A stretch of DNA of 64,000 nucleotides from Branchinecta lynchi (Eukaryota > Arthropoda > Branchiopoda > Anostraca > Branchinectidae): contig JAKZAP010000011.1 of NCBI GenBank assembly GCA_023053575.1, forward strand, positions 1,426,001 through 1,490,000, given 5' to 3'. Of this stretch, positions 45,101 to 57,700 are shown one piece after another (the first letter of the stretch is position 1; every line of letters begins with the position of its first letter). The position numbers and the translations under genes are program-made. The notes beneath the pieces were generated by a model. The model was not told the origin of the DNA, did no database searches, and was given only the letters and a program-made list of their open reading frames with translations.

Positions 45101-48100
45101 GACAGTGGATATTAATCAAGTAATTCATATTACGTAAAAGCCATGATGGCCGTCGTTAATAATAATAATAATATTTTATTTCTTACCCACAAATTCCAGA
45201 GGAAAAACAAATGGAGTACAATAAGGAAAAAGAAAGGAAGAAAATACTGAAATAACTATAGCCTACATACAAAAACACTAGCACATACACAGGGGGGTAA
45301 GGGGGTGATGTGGTGAAAACCGAGAGTAGGCTGAACCCAATAGCTTCCTGTGTAGCATTAGTAATTTCTCCGAAATGTCTGGAACAGCGAACTTACGAGT
45401 AATTACTCTATTCCGATGCCAAGGGGGCGAGGTAAAGAAGGAATTTACAGTAACAATTTTTTTTTCCAGTTCCTCAGTGATGAATCGCTGCGTTCCAAAA
45501 CGTATAGCAGGGTTCGTGCGGCTCTGTAAATCAGGGAAAAGTCAGGGAATTTTATTTGGTCAGGGAAATTAGGGAAAATCGTGAAAAGATGCAGAAGGTC
45601 AGTGAAATTAATGAAAAAGTTCAGTCTATACTAATGCATCCAGTTTTTTTTTACTGGAAGTTTCTTTTTCGTCGGTTCTCTGCCCAAAGTTTACCAGTTG
45701 ATAACTCTGTTCTTTGAGCCGTCCCAGTCTGTGCTTCAACATATACGACGGCTTGTTTGTTCAGGAAGAAGTAGAAGAAGTGTTGGAAAACTGCTGGAAA
45801 AGGTCAGGGAAAATCACCAAAAAAGGTCAGGGAAAAGTCAGGGGAAAACGTGGAAGAGCAAGGGCACGAACCCTGTATAGGTACAAGTACACAAAACAGA
45901 TACAGTATACAAATCTTTTTTCCAGTTCTTCAGTGATGAATCGCTGCGTTCCAAAAAACCTTCCAGGAGGGGACTCTGTATTCAAAATCTACGCCTACAT
46001 GAACAGCGCTGACTTCCTCCAGCAATTCACGTCCGATGTGTACTCGAGCTGGCGAGAAATTCTCTCATTGACCTGTTTATCAGCAGCGTTGTCTCTGTTG
46101 ATTCTACTCTGCCTCCATCTTGTTGTCAGTTTAGTAGGATGGCTGCTTCTTGGACTAACGGCCTTTTTTACCATCGGTAAGTTGCACACGTTTTTGCAAA
46201 TTTCATCGATGGCTTCTCTCAGTAAAGTAAGAGTAAGTAAGGATATTTGTAACCTAAAAAATGTTTTAAAACAAAAGACAGTGTAGTAAAAATGATAGAG
46301 AAAAACAGAAGAACAAAGACAACAGGAGAATAAATTACGAAACATACAATAGGCCTACAACTATCAATAAAAAAAAAAAAGAAGAAAAGTCTAATCAGTC
46401 GGTGATGCGGCAACAGACTTAGACTAGATATGCAATTCTTGCAGCCGTGACAAAATGGTAGTAGCACCGTCGGATTTGATGATCCTATAATTACTATGGG
46501 GGAGCAGATAGTAGAATTTTGGCAGTCGTCCCTAGATCGTGAACTCCCCTTTCTGCTTTCCGTTTCTCTTTCCCCGTTTTTATCGAATGTCCAGCATGGA
46601 CAGTCCACTATTGCTGCCGCTTTAGTGGGCTTTCGGTTTTCACCTTTTTTTTGGCACTTGCAGCCTCTGGCTCAAGTGCCATATACCGATCACAATTCCG
46701 TCTGTCGGTCGGTCCGAGATTTTCGTCACACTTTTTCGAGTTAGGGTACTTCCAAATGTGCTAGGACAATGAAACTTGGCAGGCATATCAGAGACCCGAC
46801 CAAACTAACCTGGAAATAATCAGTTTCCCGATCCGACCATATGCGGGGGACTAGACGGCGCTGGAAACTTGAAAATTTAGGGCATTTGTCAGACTTTTTC
46901 GAGTTAGGGTACTTCCAGTTGTGCTAGGACCATGAAACTTGGCAGGCATATCAGAGACCCGACCAAACAAACTTAGAAATAATCAGTTTTCTGATTCGAC
47001 TATTTTTTTTGGGGGGGGGGGTGGAGGGCAGGGAAATCCGGGAAATTGAGAAGTCTGTAACTTTCGAACGGGTGATCAGATTGTAATGAAACTTAGTAAC
47101 TCAATAGATTATATATCTGTGATGCCCCGTTTAAAGTCTTGACTGGATTCGGTAGCCAAGGGGGAGTTGGGGTGGGGGAGACCGGAAATTTCAAGAAACG
47201 GTTAGAATGGAGGGATCGGAGTGAAACTTGCTGGGAAGAACAAGCATCTGCTCTATATAAATCGTTTAGACAATTGTACTGGATCCGGACACTTAGGGGG
47301 TGGGGGTTCCTCGAATTCCGGTCATGGCGGTTATGGGGATTTTCACGATGAAACTTGGCAGGTATATCAGGGACTGATAATGGTGGGGGGAGTGGAGGGA
47401 GGGGAATCCGGAATTTTCAGTCATGCGTAACTTTGGAACGGGTGATCGGATTCGAGTGAAATGTAAGAATTGAACAGAGGACATTTCTCCGGTGCTCTTT
47501 TTCATATCCGGACCGGATCCGGCAACTATTGGGGGGGGGAATACTGACCCGCTTATAATGGACAGATCGGGATGGAATTTTGTGGAAAGAACAAGCAGAT
47601 GCTCTAGGTAAATCATTTACTGAATCGGATTGGCTACGGGCACCGGGAGAAGGGTTGGGGGGGGGGGGGGGAAATATCGAGAAACGGTTAGAATGATGGT
47701 ATCGGAGTGAAGCTTGCTGGGAAGAACAAACATCTGCTCCATGTAAATCTTTTACACAATTTGACTGGATCCGGACACTTGATGGGGGTTGGGTGAGGGG
47801 ATTTCCCGGAATTCCGTTTTTTTGTCATTTTCACTTGTAATCCGGAATATGTCATGCGTAACTTTGGAACGGGTGATGTGGATTCGAGTGAAATTTAATA
47901 ATTGAACAGAGAACATTTTTCTCTGGTGATCTTTTTATTTCCGGACCGAATCCGACAATTATTGGGGAGAGGGCGGAAAATACTTGACCCACTTAGACTG
48001 GTGTGATCTGGATCGAACTTCGTGGGAATGACAAACAGATGCTTTGGATTAATCATTTATAGAACCGGATTGGCCCCGGGTGTAGTGGGTTGAGTTGGAG

Positions 48101-48750
48101 GGGGGGGGGGGGGGTCTGGGATTCCGGTGATCCCGAGTTAAGGTACTTCCAGATGTGCTAGGACGATCAAACTTCGCTGGAATATTGGACATTCAACAGC
48201 ATTTGCTTAGAAATAGCTACTTCTCAAATCTGATTATTCCTTAAAGTACCAATCTTGACCGCAAAGTAAAAAAAAATACTTTTAAGCAATATATGCATTT
48301 TCATGATGCCTTTCAGCCCATTAGCATTCTTCCTCAAGAGTTTTGCTTACAAATGAAGTTCCAGCTCCCTTAGAGTGTGCATCTCAACCGCAAAGTCGAA
48401 ACTTACTTTTGATCAATCAAAACGTCTTGTGCCATATGAGCTTACAGCTCTTGTTTTAGTTCGTAGCTTGTGAACTCTGATGTGATACTGATTTACATTT
48501 AAAGCCGGGAGGCCGTCGTAAACAACAATAAATAAATACAATAATATTGACACTCTATTATAGCCCATTATTTGCACTAAACATACCATTGATACAATTT
48601 TTGTTTGGTAATTTTTCGATGCCAGAATCGTTCGGTGTATTTATGGAGATTCGGTAGTTAGTTACCACGAATCCCGACTTTCGTTCCAGTTTCTCTGAAA
48701 TTATACCAAATATGAATATTATTTGGTAGTCTTTGGTACCAAAACAATTC

Positions 48751-48796
<46 letters not shown>

Positions 48797-51700
48797 CGGT
48801 ATAATGGTATGGTAGTTTTTCAGAAACCTGAAAATGCTATCTGTCTAAACTTATTCGGTATAATCACTGGGATTTGGTAGTTTGGTGATGGGTCTGGTGA
48901 AGCCCTGTTCGCAGACAAAAGGACTGATCTATGATTTCATCGACATTATTTAGATCCCAAAAAGAAAGTTTAATCATGAATGTTTCAAAAATTCCGCCTG
49001 CGGCGGTTTTCGTAATATTCTCTATTTTGTGGGAGGGCGCGTGATTTGACTGCGGTTCTAAGCCAATTTTAGGATTGGGATTTTGAAACTTTAAAAGACA
49101 GAAAGTTATTATAAAATTAAGAAATACTTAAATTTGGCAGGAACAAGCTAACTTCAAAAAATCTCGCATGCGGCGCTCACTTTACTGGTTCGTGGGCAGT
49201 ATTGACTAGACTAAAGTAGCTGCTGCTGCCGGAACGTCGCTACGTCCGGTTTCTGGAACTTCTTAGAGTCTTGGTAGTTAATCCACGGTAAATGGTAGAA
49301 TTTGCAAGAGAAGCAGTTAAATTTTAGCCCAGGAACAAAAAAAATGTAACTAGAAAATTTTCACCTGTGGCGCTCCATTTAATTTTCTCTTGGCTATAAT
49401 AGATCACGGAAACGCCGCCTAATAGTTGGCCTATCGTCTTTCATGCTGCCCTTTAATGTTACTCTTCCTACGTAATCCTTTATGTTCCATAATTTAAAGC
49501 TCGAATTATCAGTTTCTAGGATTCGGTAAAATTTTTGAGAGATTCGGTAACATTTTTGGCTCTGCACCCCCGACCGGAAATGCACTTGCGACGCCCCTGG
49601 CTGCATTTCTAAAGGATGGTAAGAGGATTACAAAAGGTGTGTTCATGTTGTTAGCATGTAAGTAAGTAATTTATTTGTAACCCGCCATTTCGAAAAAGCG
49701 GAGTAACTAAAAGAAAAGAAATAGAAGACATAAATACACAAATAAATACGTAAAATTTGGTTTGTATAATAAAGAGTATTTTATTTATTTATCACCCGTC
49801 ATTTCAAACAGAAAAGGGACGGAGTACAAAAACGAAAAGAAAAACAAAACAAAAGCAAAAACGTAACACATTCATGGGAAACACACACAAAAATCGACAA
49901 TTACTAACTCTCGTCAGGTTTCGCACACTCCTGAAGGATATTCTTATCATAAAAACACTCACACATAATACGAAAAAAAAACCGCATCACCCTCACCCCA
50001 ATTCCGGACAAAAGTAAGGACCAAATTGGAGGTTGTCTGCCCTCAAATTTAAAGTTAATTTCTACTGATTAAAACCCGCTTTAAGATAATTTTTGCACCA
50101 AACCTGGATATGAAATTTGGTGTTGTGCCTTTGTGCGTGCCCTGGGGCTGATCCCGGACATACACCCTTAGAGGGTAGAACGAGGAGAATTCCGAGAAGT
50201 AATCACCTGGTCACCTCAATATATAGAGGCACCTGGGAATGAAAGAGCAGCTATTTACTGGAGCACTTAGAACAATTACTTATTGAACTACGTGTTCCGC
50301 AGGCTATAGGCGTATTCTCGCCGTTCCCCGAGGACTCCACTTGAGGAGTCCCCGCGTTTTTGTTTGTCCTGGGGACTCACTCCCCGTATTCTCGCGAGTC
50401 CCCACGGACGGGGAATGCTCCCATTATCATCACCATCATCAGAAAGGACTCCCTTCCAGATTCGGAGGGGAATCAGTTTTTGCTGGTTTTAGTGCAATGT
50501 AAAATTAATTAAAAGCCATCAGAATAAACAAAGCCAAGAATAAAGCGGATCCAGATTAATTTGGTCAACAGCATATTTTTTTGTTTCGAACAAAATCCAT
50601 TTTGGAAGCAGTCCCCGTGTTCTCGCTGTGTCTGTACGCGGAGTCCGCGTGGAGTGACTCCCTGTATTCTCGCCGTTCCCTTCGATTCCCCGAGGAGTCC
50701 TCGGGAAACGGCGAGAATACGCCTTAAATCTTCTAAGTAGGTGTTGTGGGATGGGTTCTCACGCAGCCCTTCCTCTTGGGCTACACTATCCCTAGCAATT
50801 AGCTCCTTCCTCAGCAGTTATTCCCCAAAGTCAACCATCATAACAATAGCCATTTGTTGAATGAATTAGTTAAGGACGCGAAGTCGGGTGACCCTAGCGT
50901 CAGAGCGAACTCGGAGAGAAGTGAGAACACAAGTAAACCTTACTAACTTTGCTACCCTTTTGGATGTTTCCTCATTGCTTTCAAAAATCATGAACGACAG
51001 GGCCCAACCAGCGCACGACGTCTTCCACTGTTTCCTGACCGAAGATTAAAAATTAAGTGTCTTTTTCTGTGTTTGTATGTGTTTTGTTTACTTTCTTCAT
51101 TTACTCCGCCTTTCCGAAATGGCGGGTCATAAATAAATTACTTACTTACCTGTGCCGAACTGACTATTACCTTTGACTTTGAGGAAAGCTGTTGAGCGGA
51201 GAGTGAGTTCAACTGTCTTGTATCTTTTGTTTTATATCTTCATCCTGTTTGATCGATCGGAAGTATTTCTGTTAGAATATAGTTATTTGTTTAATTCAAC
51301 TATAGACACGGTTTACGAACGCCATCATACAGCAGAATCCCAACATTAGGCCTAACCTCTTAATTGAGCGCGATTCCTAACTGCATGAGATTGGGAAACA
51401 GGGGAGACTAGGGCAAACAGGCTGTCTTAGACCCACGAGGCTCTGCGCAAGTTTCTGCCTAAAAATAATAAAAGCCTTCAAGCAGCCGCAATCTTACCGG
51501 GTTTGCAAAGGGGAGGACTTCTTCCACTTCTTCCCATATTGCTTTCGCCATGTAACTCTTATTGAAGAACAAAGCACCGAATTTGATGCTTGTAAAATCT
51601 TTCAAAGGACCTTCTCAAGCCGGCCATGGATGGCCCTCGCAGTAGCGGCGGTGGATCTCGCAAGAGCGTCTGCCGATTGTCTCGGCCCTCAACAAACGAC

Positions 51701-54700
51701 CAACGTATAGTCGTAAAGTAATTACGGGATTCCTGTTATACGTAGAATGGGTACTAATCAATCTGTCTATTCAAGCGAATAGCCTACAGCTGTCTTTCAT
51801 AATATTTACGTAAATAATCCTTCAGTCCAAGGTAACTGAGATCATGTGTAAACATTACTCAAAACGGATAAGTTAGCTAGGATGTTGGAAATATTCAAGT
51901 CAGCCAGGATTTTTAGATATATTTGCAGTTGACATTAAAACTAGGAAAAATAGTTCATGAAAAACGGCCCGAAACAAAAGCTGGTAAAGGAGGGTTTTAG
52001 GTGGTCTGGTTACGCAGATGGGAACACTGCCTTTATAAATCTCTCTTTTAGCTGTTACTGGATATCTTTGGACGACCTATTATAAGATTAAGTGCAGTCT
52101 TGACGAAACGCCACCGGACCGACTTCTTGAAGAAGAAATCAACAATGAAGAAGCATTTCTGCTATACTCCGTTTTTGCGACCTTCGGAACGGTAAGCTTT
52201 GCCAAGAAGTTTTCCTACTAGCACTTAGCGGAACTGGACAGTGTGTTATTGCCTATGTTGTCTACCTTTCCCTGAATCAGAGCAAATTAACACTATGGAG
52301 TAGCGCCCAGACCTATGCTTCACAATTGGGCCATACTTGTAGCGCCGCCCTCTAGGCTTGTGACATTTAAAGCGAGACAAACTTGTGAGTTTATAAATTT
52401 CTAGTAAAGCTGCACACATCGAAGAAACAGGAGAGGTTGTATCTTTTTTTTGCTCTGTTCAGAATTTTAAGCTATTGGAGCTACACTGTAAAAAAATATC
52501 TTGCAGTATTTACTACTGGGATTAATTTTGTCTTTATTGAGATAAGAATATCCCTAATTCGGATTAATTTTATCCCAATAGAGATAAGATTAATCCTAGT
52601 AGCAAATACTGCATCCTTATTCGGAGAATCTTTTTACAGTGTAGCGCTGGTGCAAGACTGTTTGAGTTTCAGTAGGAATGTTCTCTATCACTAGTGGGGC
52701 TAGTGTCGCTGCTATTTAAGTGTGTGTCACTTTTTTTCAAATCTCGGCGCTACTTCCTAGTCTTATTTTGCTCTGTCCTGAACTGTCACCCCACTCAAGC
52801 AGCCACTCTGACATGCAGGCGAGAGTTCGGCAAGAGTTTCCAATAGCTAGAAAATAGAGAGATTGTGCCCTACCCTACAAGAATGGTCAGTACGTCAATA
52901 AGTAGCGACCAATAAGGAAAAGATCCTCGACGGTGCAAAAACTGTCCAGTAGAATGCGAGGTTTGTTTTCGTTGTGGTTAATGTTTAACTGAAAAGCCAA
53001 CTTATTCTTGTGTCATTTAATTGAATAAACTGAGTTATTTGGATCCTCCAAAGGGATTATTTTTTTTTCCACTATCTGCTCTGGTTATAACGTTCAGAAT
53101 ATCTGCGGCCATCCCCACAGCGTAAATTACTATGTCGCGGGAAATTTGAATCTCAACACAAACGCGGCTTTTCAGTGGGCAGTGGTGGTGATGTAATCTT
53201 CGATTAAAGACTTATTCTAAATATCAGTCAACTACGTCTATTAATTATTTAAGATCAATGACAGAAATAGTAGCTATACGTTTCTTGTAATATTTTGTCA
53301 ACAAAGTAATATTTCCCATACAGTGCATAAACATCCGTCTAGACCAGAGTGGCGAAGGTTCTCGAAACCGTAAACTGTAAACACATAGGCTAGGTATAGC
53401 CAAGGCCTTCTTAAAAATATAGCTGTAAACACAGAGGGGCCAACGTTGCCTCAAACTAACAACAACAACAGCTTTCGTATGTTTCGTGTTGAGAATCCTT
53501 CGGCAGACTTGTCTTGGCTTTCAAAGAGTTCAGTTCTCTTGTAAGAATGTAGTTTGTAGATAAAGTAACCATCTTTTCACATATGAAGTGCTTGTACACA
53601 GTAAAAATAAGCAGTAACTTTCAAGTCAGTAAAATCACACGAATTATTATTTCTAGTTCATTTTCCTGTCTCTCAGAATAAGACGATAGTGTTCTTCGGC
53701 GATCTTTTGTGATTTTCGACGTATTTTGGGGAGTGTTGGTTATTGTTGGATAAGGGGGTTCCTTTAGGAACATCAAGGATCATCAGATAGGGTGGTCCCT
53801 TTTAGAGGGATAGGCTTCTCAACTCCCTCCGTGCGTGCGTGTCTCAGCGTTCTGGGGGTTACCGGTGCCTACGTGCTCTGGTGTCCAAAAGGCATCAGGT
53901 CATCTGGGCATTCCGTGGCTCTGTCGGACGTAGGGACATCCGTTCATGCGGGGCGTCTTGGAAGTCAGTTCTTCGGGAAGGTCGGCCAGTAGGTGTAAAT
54001 TCATTGGGACATAAATTCAGTGGCTTACCGTGATTACTCTTTCGTATCTTTTCATCGTTTTATTTCGTAGCTTCGTTTTGTAAATAAAACCAATTGCCGG
54101 TATCTTTTCTTCTTGTATGGTTCTGCTATAATTCCTGGGCGGAGGGGCAGCCTTCCGGGAGGGTTTTGTCGTCCGGGGCCTTGCTCGCGCTACCTATTTA
54201 CTTTCCCCCGTCCCACCGATTATAGTATTTGGTGACAGCTAACGAAACGAAACCCGCCTAATTTTTTTTTACAACGCTATCGCTATTTTTTTGAGAGACT
54301 GGAAGTTGTCGTTGCCAACATTTTGCCAAATTTTCACAAATCTTGTTATTTCTGATTGTTTGAGTTTTATTTGAAGAAAATGATTCATTTTGGTGACGAC
54401 AAGATACTTTTTGTCTTATTTCTACAAGTCGACCGTATATTTAAAATTGTGAAATGTGGAAGCAGTGAAATGTGAAAACAGTGAAAATGTGAACATCAAG
54501 CCAGCAAAACAGCCATCTATGTAGTCAGTGGAATTCGTGGATTTCGTCGTGGGACAGAAGAAAAGATGAAGTTTATAATATAAAGCAATCCTTTAAGACA
54601 AGGCTTGCAACCGTGAGTACGAATGTAAAACGGCAGTATAGTCAGCAATTTATTTGTTTTTGTTTTTTTTTTCATCCTAAGAAGTCCCAAGACACTAGAT

Positions 54701-57700
54701 TTTTCCACAAAGTTTTGCTGTACTTTTTGCTAACACTGTATCACCTCTAAAAACCAAATAATTCCTTAGAATTAATGTTCTTTATTTGTTTCTATTTTTA
54801 TTCATAGCGCCATTTTCTTATACAAGAAGTATCTGATTGCGCCTTGTACATTCTTGTCACGAATCCAAAATACCTTTTCATTAAAGTTTAACTGAACAGG
54901 CAACTTATTTTTACATCTTAGATTCAAATACATTGAATTATAACAACACCTATTGGGGATTTTCATTCTGTCCACAGTAGTCTTCAGTAGGGACGTTGGG
55001 AATGTGGACGCTTTCCCATGGTGAATCCGTCCACAATTCGCCCGCGACAATCACTAAACTATCACTATCACTCGCTAGCACTAGTTTTTGGCACTGCAGA
55101 CTGCAGACACTTCTTTGTTTATTTGATACACAATTTATTTACTCGTTTGCTGCTGGTGTTGTTGCCAAATGTTCCAGGCACCATAGAGATATCACAAAAA
55201 CGGGAAGAGCGGCAAGCACAATGGGATAATCGATTATTTGGAAATATCAGAAAAACAAACTAACGCATTTTCATCGGGTTTTCAAGATTACTTAAGCGAA
55301 CAAGTGATGGGTAACTAGACTGTCGTATCCTAGCCCTTTTCGGTTAAACTTTAACTGTCAAAGTTCCCGCCATAAAACGAACGACCTCACTTTAAATGGT
55401 CATTCAGAATTCCATCAATCCAACGTCAGTTAAGTATGTATTAAGTAACCTGACAGGCTTAGTGACTAGTGTCGAAGCATTGCACAGTCGATAGTGCGTT
55501 CCCCTTTTCGTCATTTTACTTATGGTTTTCATGGTCCGGGTTGAACAGTTGGTAGGGTTGACAAGTGATTTTCGATCGATCGATCATTTTGGCGTGAGTA
55601 AGGTTATGTAGCAAGACAGGTCTCCGACACCAGTAATTCCCGTGTCGTTAAATCAGGGAATAATGATACCAAGAAAGCCCATGAGGTTCGTTCTCGAGAC
55701 AGGTATTGTTATGAAATGTAGGTTTTGTCTGCCATCCTCAGTAAAGAGTCGCGGTTTGTCCATCTCCGTGAGAGAATAGGTGCCCAGCGTTGTCGTTGTC
55801 CAGTGTTGTTTTTTTTTCGACCTGAAAAAGAGAAGGTTTGTGGTCAGCCAGTCACTAATGTGCAAATAAGGTTGCCAATTTGCCTATGACGTTGACAGCA
55901 ATGTGTCAACTGTCAATAAGGAATCCGCCCTAGCTTTGACGAATTTTGTAGACAGTGCTTTGATGAGCACTTTCGTAGAAAGAGTAGAGCAAATGAGATG
56001 AGGTTGCAGGTTTAATGAGATTGGCAGGGCATTTATTTTTTTTTCCTAGTATTTTTCGCTTGTAGCCAGTCTGCTGTGTATGTTTCACCTAGAGCTTTGC
56101 TGACGTAGCTAATATGGTGACGGATTTGATCTACTTTTCAGCAGAAAAAGGAGGTCAGTTTAGTGTAAAGATCTTGTCCTGCAATAATAATATTTATTTT
56201 TTTTTCCTCGCCTCATTTTGTTCGAAACAAAGGATTCGACTAAACCGATGATGACGCAACATAGCAAATGAACACGAGAGTTCATGTTTGTCCAGTTTGA
56301 CCCAATAAGAGTCGCAGTATTGCTCAAACTCGTGAATATTTATTACAGTCAGAATACCCTGCATAAAAAGAAAAAAAAAAGAAGAAAAATTCAATATGAT
56401 TTCACGTTTTGATATTTCAAGTTTTTCTTCCCAAAGAAATACCATGCTAATTTGTTATAGTTCTTCTGAGCCTTATTTTTTTTTCCTTTCAGTTTTTTTG
56501 TTCAAATTTCGAATTTTTGAAATTACTGAATTTCAATGTTTGACCTAATGACTATTTTGTCTCAGAAAATTTGTTTTGTCTCTATGTTTTGTCTTTTCCT
56601 CATGGCATTATGGAATTAGCTACTCCTTTTCCCATGAGAAAAAGTGAAACTGTTTGGTCTGACATGTGTTGACATGTATTTTACTTTCATTACAATTGAT
56701 TCATAATCTGATAACTAATCTTGGGTTAAGTGAGTGATGAGTACATTGAATTTAAGGTCACAACGATAGTTTAGTGAAACTTCCTTGTGATAAAATATAG
56801 TCCCTGAATTGCCTATGTGGGCTGTGAAGTTTATTGTATCACCGATTCCAGAAGTTTTCTATAAAAAAAAAGAGGGGAATTTTTGTTTCAAGTTTTGGGC
56901 TCTACATGAAAATGGTGAGCCTTATTTTCAATTGTCATGATCCCTTATCAGAAACTTCATTATTTCGTGTTATCGTAATATTCTTCCAGACTTACTTCAT
57001 GTCCTAAGGCGGAATTAATTGAGCAAAGTTGACCCATTACTCTAACAGAAAGCGTAGCCGAAATTCTTTTCCGCTCGAGTTTTTTTTAAATAAGGTCGAT
57101 CCTCTGGAAATTAACAATTCTGAAAAGAACAAAAATCCGGATTTTTAATAATGCTGCAGAGTTGTTGATTAATCACGGGAAAAGTTGCAAGAATGCAGAA
57201 CATTTAATGATGTCTTTGGACGATTGTCTGCGCCAATACGCGTAGACCTTGTAAATAGCGAGCCATCTGGCTCATCATCCGTTAGAACTACCGGTAGAAA
57301 TAGACTTATTGTGGCGAAATCAGGTTCTGTAATGCAGGCTGATACGGATCCAGCCACCAACCACAGTGCAAAAATGGGCTAGGAACATGCCATTCCGACC
57401 GCTCGAAGCACTATGACATTTCCCACGCTGCCGACCCTGACGGTAGCATGCCGCGGAGGCTAGTTGAATGCCACAACGACCGCCATATTCCGCAGAAAGT
57501 CCCCGCTAGTGCCAGACGTCTTGGCTTAAATCATCAATATGATGATTATATATTTGGATGGATTATAGGCCTTAATGAATTCAGGATGATTGTTTATAAA
57601 GGGGCAAAATAATATGATGCTTGACTAGCTAGCAAGCACATTCTTGTTTCAGGTGAGAAACAAGCGAAAGTCAGACATAGTGAGCTGACGAGTAAATTCG

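Noticed and set aside
45928..45933. CTTCAG as the exon 5 acceptor of SLC44A1
   Set aside because: It would shift the frame; the TTTTTTCCAG eight bases upstream keeps it.
46496..46744. Plus-strand frame MGEQIVEFWQSS as a nested gene
   Set aside because: It runs into repeat A2, has no splice or promoter support and is not recognised.
53245..53992. 60-70-codon frames present twice (in both LTRs)
   Set aside because: Their repetition is due to the LTR duplication; no known LTR-encoded protein resembles them.
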